NCBI GenBank assembly: GCA_017308595.1
Contig: JAFKER010000020.1
Span: forward strand, 1 to 64,000
Length of the DNA: 64,000 nt
Source: Afipia sp.
GTDB lineage: Bacteria; Pseudomonadota; Alphaproteobacteria; Rhizobiales; Xanthobacteraceae
Direction: 5' to 3'
The notes below the pieces were generated by a model. It ran no database searches and was not told the origin of the DNA. It saw only the letters and a list, made by a program, of their open reading frames with translations. Position 1 is the first letter of the stretch; each line of letters begins with the position of its first letter. Below are positions 37,943 through 47,204 of this stretch, one piece after another. Made by a program: the position numbers and the translations under genes.

Positions 37943-39346
37943 ATGACATCCTTCGACAACGCCGAATCCGGTCCGGCGACGAGGAACGCCGCTCGCGGCG
38001 TGGTCGCGACCGAATTCATCGAGACGATCAAGCTCGCTTTGCCCATCGCGCTCACGCAGTTGGGGCAGATCGCGATGATGACGACCGATCTTGCATTGAT
38101 CGGGCGGCTCGGCGACCAGGCCGTCGCCGCAGCATCGCTTGCGCATACGGTGTTCTTTGTCGCCTTCGTGATTGGCATGGGACTGGTGTCCGCAGTCGCG
38201 CCGCTTGCCGCGCAGGCCCTGGGCGCACGCCAGCCGCGCCTCGTGCGCCGCGCGCTCCGCGTCGGCCTATGGGCCGCGCTGCTGATATGCGTGCCGATGA
38301 TCATGCTGCCGCTGTTTGGGGAGCAGATCCTCCTGATGCTCGGCCAGTCGCCGGAGAACGCGCGCCTTGCGCAGCGATATCTCCTCGGCCTCGCGCCCGG
38401 CATGGCGCCTGCGCTTTGTTTCATGGCCATCCGCAACTTCATGGGCGCGGTCAATCGTCCCGAGCCGGGCCTGTGGATCACCTTGGCCGCGATCCCCGCG
38501 AATGGCCTGCTCGGCTATGCGCTGATTCATGGTCACTGGGGTCTGCCGAAGCTTGAATTGCTCGGTGCGGGCGTGGCCACAACCACGGTGAATTTCGGCA
38601 TGTGCGCAGCGGCGCTGTGGTTTACTTATGCCCAGCGGCCGTTCAAGAAATTTCATGTCCTCGGGCGGTTCTGGAAGATCGACTGGCCGCTGATGAAAAA
38701 GCTTGTGGTGATCGGCGCACCGATCGCGGTGTCGTTCCTGCTGGAGTACGGACTGTTCTCCGCCGCCGGCCTGCTGATGGGCCTGATCAGCACCACAGCC
38801 CTCGCAGCGCACCAGATCGCGCTGCAGATCGCGGCGATCCTGTTCATGGTGCCGTTCGGCATCGGCATGGCTGCCACCGTGCGCGTCGGGCAGGCCTTCG
38901 GGCGCGGCGAACTTTCCGCTGTCCGGCGCGCCGGTTTTGTCGCCATCGTTCTCGGCATCGTGTTCATGACCGTGATGACGCTTGCCGTGATCGTGGTGCG
39001 TTTCGATCTGGCACTGCTCTTCTTCGGGGACGGCCCGCAGAGCTTCGCCGCCGCCAGCCTTGCGGCAACCTTGATGCTGATCGGTGCGACCTTCTTTGTC
39101 GCCGACGGCATCCAGACCGTGGCGGCAGGCGCGCTGCGCGGCCTCAGCGACACCCGCATCCCGCTGCTGCTCGCCGCGATCAGCTATTGGGCCATCGGCT
39201 TTACGGCAGCTTGTGCTTTCGCGTTCTGGCTGAATTTTGGCGCGGTCGGGGTCTGGATCGGCCTGTCGATCGGCACCGGCCTTTATGCCATTCTGCTCGT
39301 GCTGCGCTTTCGCAGCCTGACCTATCGGCTGAGAGCCATCGCATGA
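37943..39346 (+). CDS. MATE family efflux transporter
   Basis: This 467-aa protein has twelve hydrophobic segments in two halves, typical of NorM-like MATE exporters that use a Na+ or H+ gradient to expel cationic drugs or metabolites. Family blocks include IALTQLGQIAMMTTDLALIGRLG near the start and GIGMAATVRVGQAFGRG in the second half (read in parts). A Glu/Asp pattern that would tell the coupling ion was not assigned. The stop overlaps the next start (ATGA), so it is co-expressed with the DUF2867 gene. Confidence 0.94.
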   Translation: MTSFDNAESGPATRNAARGVVATEFIETIKLALPIALTQLGQIAMMTTDLALIGRLGDQAVAAASLAHTVFFVAFVIGMGLVSAVAPLAAQALGARQPRLVRRALRVGLWAALLICVPMIMLPLFGEQILLMLGQSPENARLAQRYLLGLAPGMAPALCFMAIRNFMGAVNRPEPGLWITLAAIPANGLLGYALIHGHWGLPKLELLGAGVATTTVNFGMCAAALWFTYAQRPFKKFHVLGRFWKIDWPLMKKLVVIGAPIAVSFLLEYGLFSAAGLLMGLISTTALAAHQIALQIAAILFMVPFGIGMAATVRVGQAFGRGELSAVRRAGFVAIVLGIVFMTVMTLAVIVVRFDLALLFFGDGPQSFAAASLAATLMLIGATFFVADGIQTVAAGALRGLSDTRIPLLLAAISYWAIGFTAACAFAFWLNFGAVGVWIGLSIGTGLYAILLVLRFRSLTYRLRAIA

Positions 39347-39825
39347 CCTTGCAGGCCATCGCTATTGAGAGCTTCGAACCCGACAGTGGCATGAAAACTC
39401 TGCTGCCGGGCGCACAGTTCGGCGATTGCTTCCGTGTCACGGTGAACGACGACGCTCTCGATGCGCGGCACGCCGCCGAGCGGATGTTCCTGCGCCAGCC
39501 TGAATGGATCAGCGCGCTGATGAAACTGCGCAACATCATGGTTGCGCCCTTTGGTCTCAAGCGGCCTTCGCATGGGAAGGCGCTCACCGCGAATTCCATC
39601 GGCCCGTTTCCGGTAATCAGCGAAACACCGCAGCGGCTGGTGGCGGGCTTCGATGACAAACACCTCGATTTCCGCATCATCGTCGATGTGATCGGAAGCG
39701 CTCCCAATCGGCAGGTGTCCGCCACAACCCTGGTCAAGACCAACAACCTGCTGGGCCGGGTCTATCTCACCATCATCATGCCGTTTCACCGGATCATCGT
39801 TCCGACCATGCTCAGGAAGATCTGA
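39343..39825 (+). CDS. DUF2867 domain-containing protein
   Basis: From ATG 39343 the protein is 160 aa, a match to DUF2867 (GAQFGDCFRV, then WISALMKLRNIMVAPFGLK in part, and the C-terminal FHRIIVPTMLRKI). The function of this family is unknown; some members are fused to SDR-type proteins. The frame is open back to 38602 inside the MATE gene, but the ATG at the 4-nt overlap gives the family start. Coupling to the exporter suggests a shared condition of expression rather than a known joint role. Confidence 0.85.
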   Translation: MTLQAIAIESFEPDSGMKTLLPGAQFGDCFRVTVNDDALDARHAAERMFLRQPEWISALMKLRNIMVAPFGLKRPSHGKALTANSIGPFPVISETPQRLVAGFDDKHLDFRIIVDVIGSAPNRQVSATTLVKTNNLLGRVYLTIIMPFHRIIVPTMLRKI

Positions 39826-39949
39826 CGCGGATCGAACCCGGCTGCGCCTCGCCGCGACAAAGGCTTGAGGCCGAGAACCGGAAAGGGCATCGCCTCGTCG
39901 ATTCACACCTCCCGATTTTCCAACGCACCGCATTTCGAAGGACCGCTCC

Positions 39950-40309
39950 ATGATTTCCCGCCGCTCGTTCGCGACCCTGATCGCCATGACAAGTCTTGCA
40001 TCCGCCACCGCTCCAGCTGCGTGGGCGCAGGCCGGCAAAACAACCCTGTTCAAGGTGGTCACCGCCAAGGACGATATCGTCATCGGCCTGTCGGACGCTG
40101 AATTGCAGGCGCTCGGCGGCACCGATGCGGGCGCCGTGGCGAAGGCGCTTGCGCAAAAAGGATCGCTCACGGTCTGGCAATACAACGTCAAGCGCGGCCC
40201 GAACAACGAGCCTCAGCAAGCCCCATCGGCAAAGATCGGCCTTCTTGCGAATACGTCCTTGCGCGTCGAGCCCTACACCACGCCCTACGTTATTCTCCCC
40301 CACGAGTAA
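39950..40309 (+). CDS. Secreted hypothetical protein with Tat-like signal
   Basis: This 119-aa protein starts MISRRSFATLIAMTSLASATAPAAWAQ (in part), a twin-arginine signal with cleavage near residue 27. The mature part is about 90 residues (KTTLFKVVTAKDDIVIGL), without Cys, ending EPYTTPYVILPHE. No family was recognised. It should be periplasmic. It stands alone between the DUF2867 gene and a tiny membrane protein. Confidence 0.7.
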   Translation: MISRRSFATLIAMTSLASATAPAAWAQAGKTTLFKVVTAKDDIVIGLSDAELQALGGTDAGAVAKALAQKGSLTVWQYNVKRGPNNEPQQAPSAKIGLLANTSLRVEPYTTPYVILPHE

Positions 40310-40418
40310 GGTCGCCCGGGGACACATTGTCACGGCTTGATCCGGATCAACGGCAGGCCCCGCCAAAGGGGATATTGGAACCCGACACCCGCAATGAAGC
40401 GGCGTAAGGGGTTCGATC

Positions 40419-40592
40419 ATGTCTTTATTGGTGCGACTGCTGCTCATCCTGGCAGCTCCGATTACCGCACTGTTCGTCGCCCGTGACAGCCAGCATTTCG
40501 ACATCATCCAGACACTGGTCGCGACTGTCGTCGCCACCATCATCGTCGCTATCTTCGCGCTCTGGCCCTATATCCGCAAACCGAAAGCCTGA
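40419..40592 (+). CDS. 57-aa hypothetical membrane protein
   Basis: ATG 40419 is preceded by AAGGGG at good spacing (8 nt). The 57-aa product (starting MSLLVRLLLILAAP) has two hydrophobic stretches (about 3-20 and 31-50) and a basic tail (YIRKPKA). No family is known to me. The ribosome binding site and the membrane-like composition support a real small gene; it is too short for firmer evidence. Confidence 0.5.
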   Translation: MSLLVRLLLILAAPITALFVARDSQHFDIIQTLVATVVATIIVAIFALWPYIRKPKA

Positions 40593-40710
40593 TCGGCTTC
40601 GACCCCTGGATATTCGCGAATAGCTGCCACGCCGATCCCGTCTGGCGCTTTGCTGCCGTGCCACATAAGCTGCGCCCGCAAAGCAACGATCCGGGACGGA
40701 CGAGTTATCC

Positions 40711-42078
40711 ATGGCGAATGAAACCGCAACGCTGGCCGCTTATGTCGCGAATCTCAAATACGAGGACATTCCGGAAAACGTCCTCGAACGCGCCAAGGCG
40801 CTGACGCTCGATTTTCTCGGCAGCGCCGTGCGCGCCCGCAGCGAAGCCGAATCGACACCGTCCCTGCTCGGCATGCTGGCCACCCTCGGTCTCGACGGCA
40901 AGGGCGGCGCGACCGTGTGCGGCGACGCCAGGACCTATACGCCAGCCATCGCCGCGCTGCTCAACGGCGCGCTCGGCCACTCGCTCGATTTCGATGACAC
41001 CCACGCCGATTCCTCGCTGCATCCGAGCGCACCCGTGGTCCCCGCCGCTTTCGCGGTCGGCGAAATCATGGGATCGAGCGGCCGCGACGTGCTGACGGCA
41101 ATTGTCGCCGGTTATGAAGTGTGCTGCCGCCTCGGCAATGCACTCGATCCGACCTCGCACTACGCCAAGGGATTCCATCCCACAGCAACCGCAGGCACCT
41201 ACGGCGCAGCGGCCGCTGCGGCAAAACTCTACAAGCTCAGCGCTGAACAGATCGCCGCTGCGTTCGGCGTTTCAGGTAGCCAGGCCGCAGGCTCGCTGCA
41301 GTTTCTGGTCAACGGCGCATGGAACAAACGCTATCAGGTCGGCGCCGCCGCCATGAACGGCGTTGTCGCAGCCTCCCTGGCACGCGAAGGATTTATCGGC
41401 GCGACGGAATCGGTGGAGGGCAAGCATGGTCTGCTCGTCGGCTACAGCGACAATGCGCATCCGGACAAGGCTGTTGCTGACCTCGGCCGTGTTTACGAGA
41501 CGATGAAAATCGGCGTGAAACCGTATCCAAGCTGCCGCTACACCCACGCCGCCATCGACGCGCTGATCGCCATGCGCCGCGAGCACAATCTCACACCGGA
41601 AAACATCAAGAGCGTCGAGATCGGCCTGCATCGCAACGGCATCACGCTGACGGGCGATGCCGAAACCAAGCGCCATGCGCGCAGCATCGTGGGCGGCCAG
41701 TTCTCGATGTTCTTCACCGGCGCGCTGGCGCTGGATCAGGGTTCGTTCGGCTGGGACGACTACAAGCGGCTCGGAGATCCCGCCATCGAGGCGCTCGCCG
41801 ACAGGATCGAGGTGGTGCAGGACGCCCGCCTCGAGGGCAAGAGCCATCCATTCGGTGCGCGTGTCTCCATCGTCAGCGGCGAAGGCACGCTGGAACGGCT
41901 GATCCCCGATCCGTCGGGCGAGCCATCTTCGTTCCCGGACACGGTCGCGATGCAGCAGAAATTCCTGCAGCTCGCTCGCCCGGTACTCAAGGAGCGCGCC
42001 GACCACTTCGCCGATGCCATCCTGTCGCTTGACAAGTTCGACCACATTGACCGCGTCACCTCGCTTGCGCGACTCTGA
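40711..42078 (+). CDS. MmgE/PrpD family protein
   Basis: This 455-aa protein is of the MmgE/PrpD family, which includes 2-methylcitrate dehydratase and related lyases such as aconitate decarboxylase-like enzymes. Family blocks: LGHSLDFDDTH (about 90-100), SHYAKGFHPTATAGTYGAA (in part, about 148-166) and KPYPSCRYTHAAIDAL (about 270-285). The specific reaction cannot be told; no prpB/prpC genes of the methylcitrate cycle are adjacent. It is followed, after 145 bp, by malonyl-CoA decarboxylase. Confidence 0.92.
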   Translation: MANETATLAAYVANLKYEDIPENVLERAKALTLDFLGSAVRARSEAESTPSLLGMLATLGLDGKGGATVCGDARTYTPAIAALLNGALGHSLDFDDTHADSSLHPSAPVVPAAFAVGEIMGSSGRDVLTAIVAGYEVCCRLGNALDPTSHYAKGFHPTATAGTYGAAAAAAKLYKLSAEQIAAAFGVSGSQAAGSLQFLVNGAWNKRYQVGAAAMNGVVAASLAREGFIGATESVEGKHGLLVGYSDNAHPDKAVADLGRVYETMKIGVKPYPSCRYTHAAIDALIAMRREHNLTPENIKSVEIGLHRNGITLTGDAETKRHARSIVGGQFSMFFTGALALDQGSFGWDDYKRLGDPAIEALADRIEVVQDARLEGKSHPFGARVSIVSGEGTLERLIPDPSGEPSSFPDTVAMQQKFLQLARPVLKERADHFADAILSLDKFDHIDRVTSLARL

Positions 42079-42223
42079 GTCGCATCAAAGCAAGCTGCAC
42101 GCGGATCAGGCATTTTCGAAAGAAAATCTACCTGAACCAAAGTGGGACTGAACCGTCTGGAATCGGTCGCATTCGATGTTTATCATCGCCGCCGTGTGAC
42201 CGTCTGCGCAGGAGCAATTTGAC

Positions 42224-43603
42224 GTGATGCCGACATTGGGACTCGACCGCGCCTCCTTGAGCAATCTTCTCAGCACGCTGACCGAACGGGGCCGCAGTCT
42301 TCTGGGCCTGTCGAATGGTGCGCGCCCCATGTCGCAGGCCGAATTGATTGGACTCGGCGAGACCCTCTTGTCACGGCGCGGCGAAGCCACCGGCGTCGCA
42401 TTGGCAAACACGCTGCTTGCCGGATATTCCGCAGCGGCGGAAGCCGATCAGCTCGCCTTCCTCAATGCGCTGGCCGAGTTGTTCGGTCCCGACATGGACG
42501 ATCTGAACGTAGCACTGGCGACCGTGCGCGACAAAGGCACATCGCCCGATGCCATCGCCAGGCTCCTGAAGGCCGCAGAACCCCGCAGACAGGAACTGAT
42601 CCGCCGCCTCAATCTCGCGCCGGGCGGCACTGCCGCTCTGGTCAAGATGCGCGAGGCGCTTCTGGCGCATATCAAGGATCATCCGCCGCTCAAGCATGTC
42701 GATAACGATTTCGTGCACCTGTTCGCATCGTGGTTCAACAGAGGATTTCTCGTGCTGCAACGGATCGACTGGACCACGCCCGCCAACATTCTGGAAAAGA
42801 TCATCCGCTACGAGCAGGTGCACGCGATCACCAACTGGGATGATCTGCGCAGCCGTCTCGCCCCAAGCGATCGCCGCTGCTACGGCTTCTTCCATCCGCA
42901 ACTGGTCGATGAGCCGCTGATCTTTGTCGAGGTGGCGTTGACCCGCGACAGCCCGGCGGCCATCGCGCCGCTGCTCGATCTCACCCGCGCGCCGATCCCG
43001 GCCACCGACGCCACGACGGCCGTGTTCTATTCGATCTCGAACACCCAGAAAGGTCTTGGCGGAATTTCATTCGGCAATTTCCTGATCAAGCAGGTGGTCG
43101 AAGAGATCAAGCGCGAACTGCCCAATGTGCAAACCTTCGTGACGCTGTCGCCCGTTCCCGGCTTCGCTGCATGGCTCGCCCGCGAGCGTGCATCCGAAAC
43201 CTCCACGTTGATCGACCCATCGGCACGCGTCACTCTCAATGCGCTTGATACACCGGACTGGGCCGACGACACGGAAACCGCCGAACGGGTCAAAGGCGTC
43301 CTGTTGCCGCTTGCGGCTTACTATTTCATCGAGGCCAAGGGTTCACGCGGCCATCCGCTCGATCCGGTCGCGCGCTTCCATCTCGGCAACGGCGCGCAGC
43401 TCGAACGTCTGAATTTTCTCGGCGATCGCTCCGAGAAAGGCATGCAGCAATCCCACGGGTTGATGGTCAATTATCTTTACGCGCTGGACAAGATCGAAGC
43501 GAACCACGAGGCCTTTGCCGAGAAGGGTCAGGTTGCAACCTCGTCCGCGGTTCGTAAGATGCTGCCGGTTCGCGCGCTCGCGGAGATTCCCGCAAGCGCG
43601 TAA
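42224..43603 (+). CDS. Malonyl-CoA decarboxylase
   Basis: This 459-aa protein carries the malonyl-CoA decarboxylase signature region (VFYSISNTQKGLGGISFGNFLIKQVV and FVTLSPVPGFAAWL, read in parts, about 266-320), and ends with the helical C-terminal part (NGAQLERLNFLGDRSEKG). It converts malonyl-CoA to acetyl-CoA and CO2, linking malonate use or fatty acid control. The start is GTG 42224 (GGAG nine nt upstream) or ATG 42227 directly after it. In rhizobia matA is usually in a mat operon with malonyl-CoA synthetase; none is adjacent here. Confidence 0.94.
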   Translation: MMPTLGLDRASLSNLLSTLTERGRSLLGLSNGARPMSQAELIGLGETLLSRRGEATGVALANTLLAGYSAAAEADQLAFLNALAELFGPDMDDLNVALATVRDKGTSPDAIARLLKAAEPRRQELIRRLNLAPGGTAALVKMREALLAHIKDHPPLKHVDNDFVHLFASWFNRGFLVLQRIDWTTPANILEKIIRYEQVHAITNWDDLRSRLAPSDRRCYGFFHPQLVDEPLIFVEVALTRDSPAAIAPLLDLTRAPIPATDATTAVFYSISNTQKGLGGISFGNFLIKQVVEEIKRELPNVQTFVTLSPVPGFAAWLARERASETSTLIDPSARVTLNALDTPDWADDTETAERVKGVLLPLAAYYFIEAKGSRGHPLDPVARFHLGNGAQLERLNFLGDRSEKGMQQSHGLMVNYLYALDKIEANHEAFAEKGQVATSSAVRKMLPVRALAEIPASA

Positions 43604-43633
43604 CACTTCCCCACAAACAAAGGGAGACGCGCC

Positions 43634-44551
43634 ATGAGCTGGATGCCCTCAAACGATCCGATTCTCGGCGATCCGCAAACCTGCGATGCACTCGACCTTG
43701 TCATCGTGCCGCGAACCCGCGATCTCGGCGATGGCTTCGCCGTCCGCCGCGCGCTGCCCCATGGCAAGCGGCAGATGGTCGGCCCCTTCATCTTCTTCGA
43801 TCACTTCGGCCCGGTGCAGTTCGTCGCCGGCAAGGGCATGGACGTGCGTCCGCATCCGCATATCGGACTCGCCACCGTCACCTATCTGTTCGACGGCAGC
43901 ATCATGCACCGCGACAGCGAGGGGAACATTCAGGAAATCCAGCCCGGCGCCATGAACCTGATGACCGCCGGGCGCGGCATCGCGCACTCCGAGCGCACGC
44001 CGGACGTCCAGCGCGCCAACGGCCAGAAGATGCTCGGCCTGCAAAGCTGGATCGCGTTGCCTGCTGGCAAGGAAGAAATCGCACCGTCATTCCAGCATTT
44101 CGCCGCCGCGACCCTTCCCGAGGTCCACGACACCGGCTTCAAGGCACGCATCATTGCAGGCTCATCTTTTGGCGTGAAATCTCCGGTCGATATGGTCTCG
44201 GAGTGGTTCTACACCGAAGTGACGCTGGCCGAAGGCATGCGCGTGCCGCTGGATGCGGATCACGAAGAACGTGCGATTTATATCGTCGATGGTGAGGTCG
44301 AAATCGCCAACGAAAAGTACGAAGGTCCGAAGCTTCTGATCTTCCGCCCCGGCGACCGCATCACTGTGAAGGCTATTCGTCCCACACGCATGATGTTCCT
44401 CGGCGGCACGGCGCTCGAAGGCCCGCGTCATGTCTGGTGGAATTTCGTCTCCTCCAGCAAGGAGCGCATCGAAGAAGCCAAGGCCGACTGGAAGGCCGGA
44501 CGCTTTGCCCATGTGCCCAACGAACACGAATTCATTCCACTGCCGGAGTGA
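43634..44551 (+). CDS. Pirin family protein
   Basis: This 305-aa bicupin protein has the N-terminal pirin cupin with the metal-binding pattern RPHPHIGLATVTYLFDG and RDSEGNIQEIQPGAMNLMTAGRGI(A)HSE (both in part, about 72-125). The C-terminal cupin (ADHEERAIYIVDGEVE) is also intact. Bacterial pirins bind iron; some act as quercetin dioxygenases and others regulate pyruvate metabolism, so the role here is open. An AAAGGGAGACG ribosome binding site precedes the ATG. It lies 30 bp after malonyl-CoA decarboxylase, and may be in the same transcript. Confidence 0.93.
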   Translation: MSWMPSNDPILGDPQTCDALDLVIVPRTRDLGDGFAVRRALPHGKRQMVGPFIFFDHFGPVQFVAGKGMDVRPHPHIGLATVTYLFDGSIMHRDSEGNIQEIQPGAMNLMTAGRGIAHSERTPDVQRANGQKMLGLQSWIALPAGKEEIAPSFQHFAAATLPEVHDTGFKARIIAGSSFGVKSPVDMVSEWFYTEVTLAEGMRVPLDADHEERAIYIVDGEVEIANEKYEGPKLLIFRPGDRITVKAIRPTRMMFLGGTALEGPRHVWWNFVSSSKERIEEAKADWKAGRFAHVPNEHEFIPLPE

Positions 44552-44599
44552 GCGCGCAGACACGCACAGGCCGGACATCCTCATTTTCAAGGATCATTT

Positions 44600-45193
44600 A
44601 TGAGCGAGAATATCGATCGGCTGATTGCGCAAATCAAACTGCTCAACGGCGAACTTGAAGCCGAATTCGCGATCCGCCGGGCGAAACTTCGCTACACATT
44701 GCAGGGCACCAAGGCGATCTTCGAGGAGGAAATTCTTCGTGCCCATCGCGAATTGCGGGTCGGGCTGGCGAAATATGTCTTTAATGCCAGCCTGCTCACG
44801 ATCATCACCGCGCCGGTGATCTACGCGATGATCGTCCCGTTCGTAATCCTCGACATCACGATTACGATTTATCAATGGATCTGCTTCCCGGTCTACGGGA
44901 TCGAGAAGGTGAAGCGCAGCGACTACTTCATTTTCGACCGCTATCACCTCGCTTACCTGAATATTCTTGAAGCGATCAACTGCGCGTATTGCTCATACGG
45001 CAACGGCCTGATGGCCTATGCCAGCGAAATTTCCGCGCGCACCGAACAGTACTGGTGTCCGATCAAGCACGCCCGCAAGGCGATCTCGTCACACCAGCAC
45101 TATATCGGCTTCGCCGACTTCGGCGACGCGGAAGCCTTCCGCAAAAAATACGGCCATCCCGACTCCGCGATCGGAGATCAAAAGACGCTGTAG
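44600..45193 (+). CDS. Conserved hypothetical membrane protein
   Basis: This 197-aa protein has an N-terminal coiled-coil-like part (residues 1-50, with IDRLIAQIKLLNGELEAEF), two transmembrane helices (about 60-100) and a C-terminal soluble domain with four Cys (CAYCSYGNGLMAY, and WCPIKH). The closing segment (HQHYIGFADFGDAEAFRKKY) looks conserved. It resembles proteins often seen in Rhizobiales and other Proteobacteria without a named function (from memory). Its last 16 bp overlap the end of the convergent SDR gene. Confidence 0.75.
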   Translation: MSENIDRLIAQIKLLNGELEAEFAIRRAKLRYTLQGTKAIFEEEILRAHRELRVGLAKYVFNASLLTIITAPVIYAMIVPFVILDITITIYQWICFPVYGIEKVKRSDYFIFDRYHLAYLNILEAINCAYCSYGNGLMAYASEISARTEQYWCPIKHARKAISSHQHYIGFADFGDAEAFRKKYGHPDSAIGDQKTL

Positions 45194-45957
45194 CCGCCGT
45201 CGATCACGATCATGTCCGCGGTGTGATAGGCCGAGGCCTTGCTCATCAGATAGACGGCGATGCCGCCGAAGTCCGCAGGATCGCCGAAACGGCGCATCGG
45301 AATGCGCGGCATGACGTTATCGACGAACTTGTCGTTAGCCATCAGCCCTTGCGTCATATCGCTCTTGATCCAGCCCGGCAGAATCGCATTCGCCGTCACG
45401 CCATAGCGCGCCAGTTCGACGCCAAGCGCGCGAACCAGCGCATTGATCGCCGCCTTGGTGCCCGCATAGTGCTCATTGCGCGCGGTGCCGAACAACGACG
45501 CCATGCTGGACGTGGCCACCAGCCGCCCGAACGGATCGCCAGCCGCCGCGCGCTCTGTCATATGCCGCGCCGCCACCTGAAAGACGTGAAACACACCATC
45601 GAGATTGGTGGCAAACATCTTGCGCCAGTCTTCTTCCGAGCGATCGATGAAGGATTGACGGCCGCCGCCGCCAATACCGGCATTGGCGAAACAGCCATCG
45701 ACACGGCCGAGCGCATCGAGCGTGGCCTGCATCGCAGCCTTTACCGAAGCGGGATCGGTGACATCGCACACGCGCGCTTCGGCCTTGCCGCCCTTCGCGG
45801 TGATCGCAGCCAGGGCTTTTGCATTCTTGTCCGCGTTGCGGCCCCAGATCGAAACCGTTGCGCCTGCATCCGCCAGCGCCTGCGCAATGCCCAGGCCGAT
45901 GCCGCCGTTACCACCGGTCACCACCGCCACCCGGCCGCTCAGATCGAAAATGCTCAT
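45178..45957 (-). CDS. Short-chain dehydrogenase/reductase (FabG-like)
   Basis: This 259-aa classical SDR has the cofactor motif TGGNGGIG (15-22), NAGIGGGG (about 94-101), Ser near 145 and Tyr-x3-Lys in YAGTKAA (about 158). The C-terminal block (ADMIVIDGGYSVF) is typical of 3-oxoacyl reductase-like enzymes. The substrate is unknown. A divergent enoyl-CoA hydratase gene 254 bp away suggests a link with fatty acid or acyl-CoA metabolism. It shares a 16-bp 3' overlap with the convergent membrane-protein gene. Confidence 0.92.
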   Translation of the reverse strand: MSIFDLSGRVAVVTGGNGGIGLGIAQALADAGATVSIWGRNADKNAKALAAITAKGGKAEARVCDVTDPASVKAAMQATLDALGRVDGCFANAGIGGGGRQSFIDRSEEDWRKMFATNLDGVFHVFQVAARHMTERAAAGDPFGRLVATSSMASLFGTARNEHYAGTKAAINALVRALGVELARYGVTANAILPGWIKSDMTQGLMANDKFVDNVMPRIPMRRFGDPADFGGIAVYLMSKASAYHTADMIVIDGGYSVF

Positions 45958-46211
45958 GCCGTTTCAACTCCCGTTATGTCTTTCTCTGGCGATTACCTTG
46001 GACAATCGGCCACACGAAATCAAACCTCCCGCAGCTTTTACGACTCTTCCGCCATGCGAAATAAATGTTCGCAACGCATGGCTGATCAGACATCGCGGCT
46101 GCGCGAGCACGCGCCGTTTACAGCCCATCCGGTTTCCGGAATAGTCCGCGGCGAAACGCACGCGGCATCCGCCGCACGTGGCGATCAATCAACCGATCAA
46201 GAGAGGAAGAC

Positions 46212-47003
46212 ATGCAGTTCAATCATTGCCGGCTGGAATTCGACGGGCCGGTCGCCACCCTTGTGCTCGATCATCAGGAAGTTATGAACGCGGTGTCGGT
46301 CGACATGCTCGCGGGCCTGTCCGAGGCGATGGAGACTCTCGAAGAAAAGCGGGCGGAGGTTCGCTGCCTCGTGATTACAGGCGCCGGCAAGGCATTCTGT
46401 ACCGGCGCCAACCTTCAAGGCCGCAACAATCAGAGCGGCAAACGCCAGAGCGCTGGCACCACGCTTGAAATCGCGTTTCATCCGTTCCTGCGCCGCCTGC
46501 GCGACCTGCACTGCCCGATCGTCACCTCGGTCAACGGACCGGCGGCGGGCGCAGGCATGAGCTTCGCGCTGATGGGGGACATCATCGTGTGTGCGCGGTC
46601 ATCCTATTTCCTGCAAGCTTTCCGCCGCATCGGCCTTGTGCCGGACTGCGGATCGACCTGGATCCTGCCTCGCCTGATCGGCAAGGCCCGCGCCGTCGAA
46701 CTGTCGCTGCTGGGCGAACGGCTTCCCGCCGAGAAGGCGCTGGAATGGGGACTGGTCAACCGGGTGGTCGATGACGCGGCACTCGCCGAGGAAACCAAGA
46801 AGCTCGCGCACGACCTCGCCAACGGCCCGACCGTGGCGCTGTCGCTGATCCGCAAACTTTACTGGGAAAGCGAAACCAACTCGTTCGAAGAGCAGCTCGA
46901 TCTGGAACAGAGTTCACAACGCATCGCCGGGCGCAGCGAAGATTTCAAGGAAGGCGTCGGCGCATTCCTCGAAAAGCGCCCCGCCAAGTTCAAGGGCCGC
47001 TGA
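46212..47003 (+). CDS. Enoyl-CoA hydratase/isomerase family protein
   Basis: This 263-aa crotonase-fold protein has the oxyanion-hole blocks TGAGKAFCTGANL (about 56-68) and NGPAAGAGMSFALMGDI (about 105-121), then RIGLVPDCGSTWILPR. The residue after GLVPD is Cys where hydratases usually carry a Glu in the second block, so the exact reaction (hydratase, isomerase or other) is uncertain. It has GAGAGGAAG just before the ATG. A hairpin terminator follows. Confidence 0.92.
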   Translation: MQFNHCRLEFDGPVATLVLDHQEVMNAVSVDMLAGLSEAMETLEEKRAEVRCLVITGAGKAFCTGANLQGRNNQSGKRQSAGTTLEIAFHPFLRRLRDLHCPIVTSVNGPAAGAGMSFALMGDIIVCARSSYFLQAFRRIGLVPDCGSTWILPRLIGKARAVELSLLGERLPAEKALEWGLVNRVVDDAALAEETKKLAHDLANGPTVALSLIRKLYWESETNSFEEQLDLEQSSQRIAGRSEDFKEGVGAFLEKRPAKFKGR

Positions 47004-47034
47004 TCCCGTCACTTCTTTCCAAGAACATCAACCC

Positions 47035-47070
47035 ATCAGGCCGCGCAGGAAACTGTGCGGCCTGATCTTT
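47035..47070 (+). terminator. Hairpin terminator after the enoyl-CoA hydratase gene
   Basis: A perfect 10-bp stem (ATCAGGCCGC / GCGGCCTGAT) with a 12-nt loop is followed by CTTT. It begins 32 bp past the stop. The T run is short. Confidence 0.65.
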
Positions 47071-47204
47071 GAGCGCCTTGAACCGGCACAAGCCTTCTCA
47101 TTGCGCGCAGAGTGTCATGTTGACGGTGATTGTCATAAAAATCCCTTTTACGTCCTCATTGTCGTCGTCTAGGAGAGGCGAGCATCCCTCGATGGACGTC
47201 CCGC

